Assembly: GCA_949775045.1 (NCBI GenBank)
Contig: OX459108.1
Location: forward strand, 6,079,961-6,143,960
Source: Metridium senile
Taxonomy: Eukaryota > Cnidaria > Anthozoa > Actiniaria > Metridiidae
Length of the DNA stretch: 64,000 nt
Reading direction: 5' to 3'
Every line of letters begins with the position of its first letter. Position 1 is the stretch's first letter. Of the stretch, positions 20,884-31,044 are shown one piece after another. The notes beneath the pieces were generated by a model that was not told where the DNA came from, did no database searches, and worked only from the letters and a program-made list of their open reading frames with translations. The translations under genes were made by a program, and so were the position numbers.

Positions 20884-23766
20884 GAGCCGTTCCACGTAAG
20901 CTTCGAGTAATTTCAGAAATGGTCCGATACAACCCCACCTGAAACTTTGCATGGTGAAAGGTAGTCATGAGCAAGTAATCGTATGGGCATTATTTAGTCG
21001 TTTCATTTTAAAGCGGTCACGTGACATCCGTTCAAAGTTTGACCTATTTTCGGCCTAATTTTGCCGTCTGAATTTTCGAAAATGTGTAATGTTTGTAAAT
21101 CTCGTGCGGCGTTTTCTCTGCATATTTTGTAATCAAATTTACACGGTTTATAGAACATCATTACAGCTTTTGAACAGTATGTTTTATTTTGATATAGCTT
21201 ATTTTTTTATGGATATTTGAAGTAAGAGCATTTTCGGGGGGTCGTGAAAACCGTAATTTTGGTACTTTTCATAATTTTTTTTTTCATACAAGAGTTCTGA
21301 TTTCCTAATAACTATTTATACCGAAATGAAGAGGAATAGTTGTACTTCAACTCCGATGAAAAACATTTCTGGGCACTTTGCGTTTTGGCTACAAAATATC
21401 ATCGTAAAATGCAAGAAATATCAAAATCAACAAAATCGATGGACATTATATACATCCACATTACATTGGTTTTAAATCATAAAACATACATTAACTGGTT
21501 CAAAAGTAATATTAGAATGTAATAAAACGCAAATGCATCGATGAAAAGATCATTTTTCCAGAAAATTTGAATGTAAACACTATTTTATCATATATGCAAA
21601 TTTGCATTTCACAGCGAGGTCACTCGCTTACTCACCTCCACTCCCACGGGATATGGTAGATTGTCGAAAAGCTTCGATTTTGCCAATATAATCACCAAGA
21701 AAAATAGCTTTTGCTTACAATTCAATTTCAATTTAATAAACATGTAAAACTAGCCTTTGAAATCTTGAATATTAAGGGATAATGTAAGCAGTGACCATTA
21801 CTTTTCTATGTGTGGTAGATTTCATCAGTCTTACATCGTGATTATTCGCTGTAAATCACTGGTGTATATCTATAATCACATATCCACGATTATTTTTAAT
21901 TGAAGTTTGATAAGTTATTTAAAAAAATGTTTGCTTGTGATTGTGCATGGTCTACGAACATTTCTAATAAAAGCTTCAGGATTTGCATAAATACCGATCT
22001 GATTTGATGTAAATGACACTTACCGCTAATGTGTAAGAAGTCGATCTGTTTACTCAAAGGTGCAACTTTTGAAAAAAACATCGTACAATTAAAAATGAAT
22101 TTGTAAATGTTTATCAGTATTTTACCTGACGCTCATCGGAGAAGGCAGAAGCAACGTAGTTCGGTTTATGTTAGATATTCTTTACATCCTTCGATGTGCT
22201 TAATCTGATGTTTATGTCGGCATGGAATTATAATTGTCAATCTTTGAAATTGAACCAAATCATAGAATGCGTCCACTGGTCGTGCATTTTATGTCCAGTT
22301 AAAAAGACAAATAAGTACAAAATAGCGGTAAATGTGAAGATGTGCACGACCTGCAGTTTTAGTAAAATAGGGGATATCCTGACTGCGGCCCGTGTTTCAC
22401 ACCTGAGCATGATCAGATACTTGTGGACAAAATTGTTACTCTAACCGGGACTGTTACCCTAACCGGGACTGTTACCCTAACCGGGATAGGGAGCTTTCTA
22501 TACTAATTTTGTAATCAATAGAAAACCGCATAAAATGTGGAAAAACTGTATAACAACTTTACACCTAAAAGAAATGAGGCTGATTCAGATAAGTTTTAAA
22601 AGTTCAAAAAAATAATAATCTTAAAACTTGAGGCTCAAAAGCGGAATTTATGCAAATCCTGAAGTTTTTATTAGAAATGTTCGTAGACCATGCACAATCA
22701 CAAGCAAACATTTTTTTAAATAACTTATAAAACTTCAATTAAAAATAATCGTGGATATGTGATTATAGATATACACCAGTGATTTACAGCGAATAATCAC
22801 GATGTAAGACTGATGAAATCTACAACACATGCATAGAAAAGTAATGGTCACTGCTTACATTGTCCCTTAATATTCAAGATTTCAAAGGCTAGTTTTCCAT
22901 GTTTATTAAATTGAAATTGAATTGTAATCAAAAGCTATTTTTCTTGGTGATTATATTGGCAAAATCGAAGCTTTTCGACAATCCACCATATCCCGTGGGA
23001 GTGGAGGTGAGTAAGCGAGTGACCTCGCTGTGAAATGCAAATTTGCATATATGATAAAATAGTGTTTACATTCAAATTTTCTGGAAAAATGATCTTTTCA
23101 TCGATGCATTTGCGTTTTATTACATTCTAATATTACTTTTGAACCAGTTAATGTATGTTTTATGATTTAAAACCAATGTAATGTGGATGTATATAATGTC
23201 CATCGATTTTGTTGATTTTGATATTTCTTGCATTTTACGATGATATTTTGTAGCCAAAACGCAAAGTGCCCAGAAATGTTTTTCATTGGAGTTGAAGTAC
23301 AACTATTCCTCTTCATTTCGGTATAAATAGTTATTAGGAAATCAGAACTCTTGTATGAAAAAAATAATTATGAATAGTACCAAAATTACGGTTTTCACGA
23401 CCCCCCGAAAATGCTCTTACTTCAAATATCCATAAAAAAATAAAAAAATAAGCTATATCAAAGTAAAACATACTGTTCAAAAGCTGTAATGATGTTCTAT
23501 AAACCGTGTAAATTTGATTACAAAATATGCAGAGAAAACGCCGCACGAGATTTACAAACATTACACATTTTCGAAAATTCAGACGGCAAAATTAGGCCAA
23601 AAATAGGTCAAACTTTGAACGGATGTCACGTGACCGCTTTAAAATGAAACGACTAAATAATGCCCATACGATTACTTGCTCATGACTACCTTTCACCATG
23701 CAAAGTTTCAGGTGGGGTTGTATCGGACCATTTCTGAAATTACTCGAAGCTTACGTGGAACGGCTC
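20884..23766. mobile_element. 2.9-kb fold-back element with ~1.1-kb arms and TTAA duplications
   Basis: The arms at 20884-21993 and 22647-23766 are near-perfect reverse complements, starting GAGCCGTTCCACGTAAGC and ending GCTTACGTGGAACGGCTC. TTAA flanks both sides (20880-20883 and 23767-23770). Only the central 650 bases are unique; the 82-codon ORF there (22196-22444) has no recognisable motif. ORFs of 60 codons in the two arms are mirror copies and not credible genes. The TTAA flanks suggest mobilisation by a piggyBac-type transposase, which is inference. Confidence 0.9.
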
Positions 23767-23770
23767 TTAA

Positions 23771-25089
23771 TCAATCTATAGACTGTAATTTTTTGTTGTT
23801 GAAAGATTCTATTTTTCTGTTTGAGCTGGAGTTATGAACAAAAGCCACAGATCCTTTAGTTTTATCATAACACGAGGATGAGATTCTTCAATAAACAAGG
23901 CAACAATTAATTGATATACTCAAATAGTAATTGAATTTTTGAATGATTTTGAACAAATTCAGCCAAATGTTGTGTCTACGTTGAAGCACACTGACGGAGA
24001 TCAGCACTTTCCAACTTGAAATTTTGCCTTCAAGTAGTGAAGTATTATTTATTTTATTTGTTTATTTATTTGTTACATTATATATAAATACAGTTAAAAT
24101 AAAATGAAACGAGAAGCATTTAATGGTCAAATTTCTAAAACTAAATTTTGTGACAGATGGAAGCTACAGGACTTTCGTCCCAATTGATAAACTTCCCCAA
24201 CAGATTAAAAAAAAAATTATAAGTCTGAGTTTATGTGTGCAAAAAAAAGAGTCTGCCAGCAGACTACAGATGCAAGAGGAAGGTAATAAGCTAGACACAT
24301 TTATTAGAAATCCGTTTAGTAGCAAAGGTTATGAATTCACTAATCAAGAGCTTGGGCTCCCTGTGCTGTTACCTTGGAGGTAAGTATTCATACAAAACAC
24401 ACAGCATGTGCCTTTGCTTGTTTATTAAATGTGACAATTTGTATTTCAAAAGAAATAGAAAACGTCCTGTGCTGTAACCTTGGGAGGTATTAAGTATTAA
24501 TACAATACAAAACGGTTGCACAATACATAATGAGAACACACAGCATGTGCCTTTGCTTGTTTATTAAATATGTCAATTTGTATTTTAAACTTTAAAACTT
24601 CCTGTGCTACATAAGGCCTTCTCAATCCAATTTTTTTTAAAATAATCCTGCTAATACAGTAATAGCCCACGTATAAGAACCTGGGTTTTAAGAACCTGTT
24701 GAGCTACAAATTTTTTTTGGTATTTTTGGTATTTATTTAATTTTGCCATCTTTAAATACTTAATTACATTTTATGTATTACAACTTGGTCATATTTCATT
24801 TGTTATCACAAAACATTTCACTGTATTTAAGTTCTCTATATACTTTACAATATCTATCGCAATATTTTGATATATTTTCCATTAAAAGTTGTAAATAACA
24901 AGCTTTGAAGACTTCTCATTCCAATCCTCAAACTAGGAATTAAAATATGCTATCTGCTCAGCACAAGACAATAGTACGGCTTATGGAAATGAAAAATACT
25001 GTACTTAATAACTTTATATATTGAAATTTTTGCAGTTATTCAATTCAATAATTTTTGTGCTTTATATTTGAGTTTTTATAAATTTATCT
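23771..25089. other. Intergenic, AT-rich; one possible exon
   Basis: Mostly AT-rich sequence with a short duplicated segment: CACACAGCATGTGCCTTTGC followed by TTGTTTATTAAAT occurs at 24398-24430 and again at 24537-24570. Nothing else is recognised apart from the possible exon at 24123-24380. Confidence 0.5.
24123..24380 (+). CDS. Possible coding exon of unknown function
   Basis: An 86-codon ORF starting ATGGTCAAATTT is rich in Lys, Gln and Glu, and ends at TGGAG|GTAAGT, a very good 5' splice site. I do not recognise the protein and cannot identify a continuation exon. It lies about 1 kb upstream of the RPA-like repeat unit, and about 100 bases of its 3' side are re-duplicated just downstream. 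It may be the first exon of a gene or a chance ORF. Confidence 0.25.
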
Positions 25090-26975
25090 TAATGTTATAA
25101 TGTTTTTGAGCACTTCCTGTGTATTGTCTGTTATAAAATAAATCTATATATATTGTTTCAATGAAAATATAACAATAAAATATCAGCATGACGGTTGCAG
25201 CAATTCTGATCTGCGTCCAAACTAAGTGTTCGATGACTTTAACATTGGTATTACTACTAATATAATGGAGTCAGGTTTTCCAAACTATTACTCCGTCGAT
25301 ATTTTAAGATATACATAGATACCAGATCTACAAAAAAAAGTAAAATCGGGCGTTAATTTGATAATAAATTTGACAAAAACGTTATTTGCTTTTAAATTTG
25401 TTTTAATTAGAAGAACTCCCTCGTGATATGCTTTTAAATTTCTTCTTCACTTAATGATCATATTTATTGCTGTAGTTTAGGTTATCTAGGACTTTTTCAA
25501 GTTTAATTTCTTGTTCTATATCCTTGATCTTGGTAAAGCTATTGGGTTGCTGTCTCAATTAAAACTTACAGCATCAATTATTCATTATCTTTATTATACC
25601 AAACATTAAAAGCTGATAGAAAAGCCTTATGTTTTCCAGATTGTTGTGTTGTGAGTGTAGACAGTGCCCAAGCTTAAAAGGACAACACGATTTAAAGGAT
25701 CTCACATATTTCGGTAAGTGTTAGGAAACGAAAACAATATTTCGCTTGAGAAAACAGACTCCTCTTCCCCGCAAACGTCTGTTTTAATTATAAGGTTAAA
25801 CATTACTATTCTACCCCTCCATTTACTGCTAACAAATCGTCCACTAATAATTGATGTTTATTGATAGAGTTAATCAAAAACCATGCAATCGAACGCCAAA
25901 ACGACGGCATCAAACGAGGGTATCAGTGGATTTTTGCACCACCTTTCACAAGTCAAATCAGGACCTAGCAAAAAGTATTTCACCTTCAATTTACAAATGG
26001 AAGGCGAGAGAAGTGTCAGAGGAGTTTGCTTTTCGACCAGGAAGCGTAAAATGATTGAGGAAGCAGTATCCAAGAGTAACCCGATAAAGATCAGAAGGTT
26101 TAACTTTGACAAGACAGAAAAAAACACTATATTAATGAACAGCAACGCCATCATCGACACACTCAACCCCAACGACGTACCTTTTCAGAAGAAAGAATAC
26201 AATGCAGGGCGCATGAATATATCCGATTTAGATAGTATTTCACTGCATCAGTTGATAAGTTTGAAGGCAAAAATAATCAATCTAACAGCCCCTGAGATTA
26301 TCAAAGTAAGAGATAGTTTTCTTCACATGGTAAAAGGTAAACTGGTGGATCCACAAGGAACAGTTGATATAATCCTGTGGGGTGATGACATAGACAAAGT
26401 AGAGGAAGGTCACACTTACAAATTCGTTAACTTAAGAGTCAAAAAGAGGAATCAGTATAGTGAAAAGGTTTATGTAAATCCTGCAAAGGGCAAAGCTGAG
26501 ATTACTGAATGTGAGCCATTTAGTGAGCTTCTTGCAATACCAGAAGACATCGCAAAAGAGAGCGATACGTGTGTACTTGATGGTGAAATAGTTGGTATCG
26601 CAGAAGCAAAAATTGAGTTCCTTTGTTTCAAATGCAACAAACCTGTAAGACCTGAGCAAATTTCAACTTGTCTGAATCAACTTTGCCAAATGAAGCAGCA
26701 TATATCGATCTGCCCATCTCAGTGTTTCGTAAAAGTGTTAGTCAAAAGCCCACAGGGATATCAGTACATGATTTTGGGGCACGACATTACAATACAAGCT
26801 TTGCAACTTCAACATGTTGAAGAAGAGGAAGCACAAAGTTTGTCGATTGAGTCTATTACAGATATCTTGCTGTCTCTACCGCCAGTGACAATAACATACG
26901 AAAAAACATCAAACATCGTGACAATGATCATTAAGGCAAACAGTGCTATCTAGTAAAGAAACAAATTATTTCATA
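25090..26975 (+). repeat. Left arm of a 1.8-1.9-kb inverted duplication containing an RPA-like gene
   Basis: This segment is matched in reverse complement by about 31045-32830, including about 700 bases upstream of each RPA-like ORF. The left arm has about 80-100 extra bases near 25190-25270. Similarity stops just after the ORF stop codon, at 26975 on the left and 31045 on the right. Confidence 0.85.
25883..26953 (+). CDS. RPA1-like OB-fold single-strand DNA-binding protein, copy 1
   Basis: An uninterrupted 356-aa ORF. The middle (about 120-200) reads like an OB fold of replication protein A large subunit, with KGKLVDPQGTVDIILWGDD followed by Y-F-N-L-V-like strands. Around 247-268 is a four-Cys zinc-ribbon-like module (C-x2-C, then two more Cys) as in the RPA70 C-terminal OB domain. 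An Arg/Lys-rich N-terminus has FSTRKRKM. It is shorter than RPA70 (about 600 aa) and lacks its full domain set. Multicopy RPA-like proteins of this size are often carried by Helitrons in animals, but no Rep/helicase is seen here. A second, roughly 95% identical copy lies inverted at 31069-32136. Confidence 0.7.
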   Translation: MQSNAKTTASNEGISGFLHHLSQVKSGPSKKYFTFNLQMEGERSVRGVCFSTRKRKMIEEAVSKSNPIKIRRFNFDKTEKNTILMNSNAIIDTLNPNDVPFQKKEYNAGRMNISDLDSISLHQLISLKAKIINLTAPEIIKVRDSFLHMVKGKLVDPQGTVDIILWGDDIDKVEEGHTYKFVNLRVKKRNQYSEKVYVNPAKGKAEITECEPFSELLAIPEDIAKESDTCVLDGEIVGIAEAKIEFLCFKCNKPVRPEQISTCLNQLCQMKQHISICPSQCFVKVLVKSPQGYQYMILGHDITIQALQLQHVEEEEAQSLSIESITDILLSLPPVTITYEKTSNIVTMIIKANSAI

Positions 26976-27225
26976 GACTTTCAAAATTAAAAACCTAATC
27001 TTTAAACATAAGCACCACCACCATCAGAAAGGACAAGCAGAGATAGGTATTTTTGGAAAGTTTATTGCTATAAATATAATTCAAGTGAAGCTATTTGAAA
27101 TCAAAATTACACAGATTTGTATGTGTCCAGTGAGGGGTTTCCTTGCTAGCCTCGTTGTGGTGTTTTTCACACTTTATAAATTCTCATAACTCATAACAAT
27201 TTTTGAAGTCAATTATCTTGAGTTA
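26975..27225. mobile_element. Family C MITE, copy 2 (partial)
   Basis: Shares GACTTTC, AAAAACCTAATC, AGCACCACCACCATCAGAAA, AATTCAAGTGAAGCTATTT and TTGCTAGCCTCGTTGTGGTG with the copies at 16505 and 36120. It starts exactly where the similarity of the two RPA-like arms ends, and it lacks the right terminus. Confidence 0.75.
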
Positions 27226-27469
27226 AAGTTGTACTTGCATGATAGCATGGAATGGGAAATGAACGGCATGAATCTTCATTTGAACACGATAAAAAATGTC
27301 AATAGTTTGTATTGGTTTACACAACAGTCGTGTCAACTAGATATAATATAATCATATAAGGTTGATAAAAAGATATTAGCATGTACTGATATTAAAAAAC
27401 ACATTAATGTTGATACAGTTTTCTTCCTCTTCTGTCATTAAGAAGAACAAAGTCATTAAGAAGAACAAA

Positions 27470-29030
27470 GCTTCCCAGTGACTTCCTGCGCTATAAAACC
27501 AAGAAAAACCAGGCCACTTATGTAATGAAGTGTGCGCGCAAAAGCTATTATACGAACTTTATCCAGGAAATTAGCAATGATCACTGCAAGCTTTTTAGGT
27601 CTGCAAAATCGATCTTCGCGCCAGAGACAGATCTGAATTTTCCCGGGTACCATGATAGCACAATACTTGCAAATGATATAGGTCACTTCTTGGTCGAGAA
27701 AGTCGAGCGTATCCGGTCTGAGCTTGATGCCGCAGCAACATATATAGTGCCAGTGGATGAGGTGGGTACCAAGCCCTCCGCCTGCCTTGACTGCTTAAGC
27801 CCACTCAGTGAAGATGATGTAGCTTGCCTAATATCGAAGTCGAGCAAGAAATCTAGCTCCCTTGATCCTATGCCCACTCCCATTGTGGTCGAGTGCTTAG
27901 ATGTTCTTCTTCCGGCAGGATGGTGTTGTGTCTTATAAATTTACATAATGTTATAGTGCGCATGTGCGCGGATGACATGTGCTTGTAAGGCGGCCCGCAT
28001 TACGGGGCAAAATAATAAAACTATACTTACACAGCACTTTCGACTAGTTTTAGTATAACAAACTTATTATTAGTATACCACAGATGGTAAACTTGTCCTT
28101 ACAATCTGGATGCTTCCTTGACAACTGGAAACAGGCAGATGTTCTTCCAAGAAACCTAAAGCAGAGGATATTTTCAATAACCTACGCCCCATTAGCAATC
28201 TGTCATTTGTGTCTAAGCTTCCGAGCGAGCTGTCCTTGGTCGGACACACGACCACCTTATTGTGCATGGGCTTTATCCCAAGGCCCAGTCCTCCTACCGT
28301 GAGTTCCATAGCACCGAAACTGCACTGCTGCGTGTGAAAAACGACATCTTGATGAACATAAACGAACAACATGTGTCACTGTTAGTTCTACTCGATCTTA
28401 GTGCCGCCTTTGATACTGTCGACCACAGTATTTTATTAAAGCGCCTGCACTCTAACTTTGGTATCTCAGGCGTCGTTCTTTCCTGGTTTCAGTCCTACTT
28501 GAATAACCGAATCCAGTCCGTATCAATTAACGGTGCGACATCCAGGAAATTTGAAATGAAGCAAGGAGTCCGCCAGGGGTCTTGCCTCGGCCCCCTCCTT
28601 TTTGTTACATATGTTAGCAAACTCTTCTCTATCTATCAAATGTCCACGCATATGCTGATGATACGCACCTTTATATATCATTCAAACCAGACCGACCAAC
28701 GCCGAACAATTCGCCGCTATTGAAGCCATGCAAAACTGCATCGCGGAGATCAGAAAGCGGATGCTTGAGGATAGACTTAAATTGAATGATGACAAAACGG
28801 AGTTCGCTATCATCGGGACAAGGCAGCAACTAGATAAAGTGAATGCCAACTCACTACGCGTAGGAGATGTAACAGTACCGGTCTCCAGTGAAGTCAAAAA
28901 CCTCGGCTGCTGGTTCGATTCTCAGCTCAAGATGGACTATCACATTAACAAGACATGCAAGGCTGCATTTTTTCATTTATTTAACATAAGGAGAATTAGG
29001 AAATTTCTAAATTTTTGTTTTGTTTGATCT
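27470..29030 (+). mobile_element. CR1-like LINE, broken
   Basis: The translation reads as a LINE linker (YVMKCARKSYYTNFIQ), then RT motifs LLVLLDLSAAFDTVDHSILL, SYLNNRIQSV and GVRQGSCLGPLLF. A frameshift follows at the expected YADD position, and then NDDKTEFAIIGTRQQL and VKNLGCWFDSQLKMDYHIN. The copy ends abruptly around 29030. Frame changes near 28250 and 28640 and a 158-bp insertion at 27925-28082 make it inactive. It lies in the spacer between the two inverted RPA-like arms. Confidence 0.82.
27925..28082. mobile_element. ~158-bp insertion flanked by GATGGT
   Basis: The LINE reading frame stops matching at 27918 and resumes at 28084. GATGGT occurs at both borders (27919-27924 and 28083-28088), as expected for a short target duplication. 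The insert carries GCGCATGTGCGC and no ORF. Confidence 0.5.
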
Positions 29031-29309
29031 CAAATACTTTTTATTTTGAAATTTGTTTGGGTGGCCCCGCTTTCAGTAGCGCACTGTAACTATACTGAAT
29101 TTCAAGAAATCTATAGAAACCTGTGAAAAGGGTGTGTGAAAAACCAGAGCACGAGGGAAGTGGTAGCTACTGATTTATCATACAGAACAACAACAAAATG
29201 CAGAAGCAAAAATAATCCAGTTTAGACGATACTCTTAATTTACTGTGTAGTAATATAAAGTCTTTTATAGTAAATATACGTGATAAAAAAGAAACAAAAA
29301 AGGTTACTG

Positions 29310-29560
29310 AAAGTGGGGCTCGAACCCGGGTTCGTAAGATTGAATTGATGTGCAAAACTTAAAAACGACCATACATCCAGACGTCAAAGCGCTGAATCAT
29401 CGTATGGATTTACATTAAGGCAGGAGATTTGGGGCACCCACCATGCTATCGATTGCTGGCCTGACAGATAGTTTTGCAGTCAAAGAGGGAGGAAACGCTC
29501 GGATCCTAGGCCATGAATGAACGCACCTTACCGCTCGGCCATCGTGTCTACCGATTGTTT
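29310..29560 (-). repeat. tRNA-related SINE remnant (minus strand)
   Basis: Reading the minus strand, GATGGCCGAGCGGTAAGGTGCG near 29545 resembles a tRNA-Leu/Ser A-box region, and GGGTTCGAGCCCC near 29315-29332 resembles a B box. They are about 200 bases apart, too far for a functional tRNA gene, so this is at best an insertion-split SINE head. Confidence 0.35.
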
Positions 29561-29624
29561 TAGAGGACACAATAACCTAGTGTATCGCATGAATGCACTG
29601 CGTATTGTTATGCAAATAGTCTTT

Positions 29625-29716
29625 CTTTCGTGGCGCGCGTGGTTAATTCTCGGCATTTGTAGCCGATGACCAGGGTTCGAGTCTTCGTGAGTCCCTTTGT
29701 TTCCCCCCCCCCCCCC
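29625..29716 (+). repeat. tRNA-related SINE head, plus strand, with poly-C run
   Basis: TGGCGCGCGTGGTTA followed about 35 bases later by AGGGTTCGAGTC resembles the A and B boxes of a RNA polymerase III promoter. The D-arm and acceptor pairings of a real tRNA are not evident. A run of about 16 C follows at 29702. Confidence 0.35.
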
Positions 29717-31044
29717 CCTACTTTTTATGTTTTTAGCTTTTATTATATCATTTATATACTGATATTTTATTATAAGAGGTTGGCTTGTATATGGAATACA
29801 TTGGCACCAGAAATCCAACAACAATTAAGTCGTCCAAACATACATATGACAGACACGGGTGAAAAATGCACTGCGCATGCGTAAGCAGAACAAAAGACTA
29901 ACTCAAACACGACTAACACGAAGGGTTTCGTGTTATGTATTATGCGTATTTCTCTTGTGTTATTTGACAAGGGAAGTCGACTGGTGTGACGTTGTCGGGA
30001 GCCTGTATTCTGGGGCTGTCGAGCTGAGGGAACTAGCCTTGGTTCTTGTTTCACTCTTTTTTAATGAACAACGTTTGCTTTGATTACAAGGTTGTCTTAC
30101 TCTAGCTAAGCTCGTCTTGACTCAACTGACTATTGACTAAAATGTTCAGCTAATTTATAGTCGTTTAGAAGTAAACTGGTTATGACTAGTATTTCTTTAT
30201 ATTTACAAAACAATAAGTAAAATTCAAGCATTCTCATTGGTCGTACAAAAAGGGACTAAACTTATTAACTTATGTTTACTGAGTAAACAAAAGCAGTTTG
30301 ACTAAGAGATATCTTTTAAGTACCAAACTCGAAATCCTTAGTTACTGGGATGTATAGAAAGTAATACTTGGTACACAACTTCTAGTGAAGTTTGCTTTTG
30401 TTGTAAGCTTCTTTTTATGAAACTTGTTCAACTAAAAGTTTATGACGCAATAATAGGAACATATTAATAAATATTATTCATTAGTTCGCAATTGGGCTTG
30501 CTCAAAACTTGTTTAAATTATTATTAATATGTTCCAAGGTCATTTCTTAATTGTTTAGTAAGGTTTCTATTATTTTACTAATACTGAGGTTTCCGCCTTA
30601 AACTAGATCTTTTGAAACGATGTCCTTATAAAATTATATTGACCAATGAAATTGCTTGTTTACGAGACCTTGGCTTGTTTACGAGATGTGTTTTGGCAAC
30701 ATTTGTTCTATCTTGTCCAACACTAGTTTTAACAAAGGACTTATTTGTTGTACAGCTTTGTACTAAAATTTGCATCTTGTAGTTATGGTCCTAGTTTGAA
30801 TATCATTACTTAGTTATAATTTACGACTATTAAAATGTACGAAACTTAGCTTTGTTACAACGTGTTAGGAAAAATAAGCACTAACTTTCCACCGACGAAC
30901 GGCCTTAACTTTAAGGATTTACCAAACGCCTGTGAATCTCCAATAATGTTCTTGTAAACACGACGCGTCTACGAATTTCCCGCCAGAATTCCGAGCGTGT
31001 GCAGTGCGTTTAACGGATCACAATACAAAAGTATTTTGCTTATT
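29717..31044. other. Spacer between LINE and right RPA-like arm, no gene seen
   Basis: About 1.3 kb with no ORF above about 95 codons and none with a recognised motif. A short inverted relation links AACATATTAATAAATATTATT (30457) and TTATTATTAATATGTTCC (30517), which suggests a small palindromic element. The rest is unassigned. Confidence 0.5.

Noticed and set aside
22438..22495. Telomere-like TTACCCTAACCGGGACTG units
   Set aside because: Only about three 18-bp units; the CCCTAA is part of a longer non-telomeric repeat inside the fold-back centre.
21340..23302. Two identical 60-residue ORFs
   Set aside because: They are mirror images in the two arms of the fold-back element and contain no recognisable motif.
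29310..29716. tRNA genes
   Set aside because: A-box and B-box resemblances exist, but spacing and arm pairing do not form a cloverleaf; at best SINE remnants.
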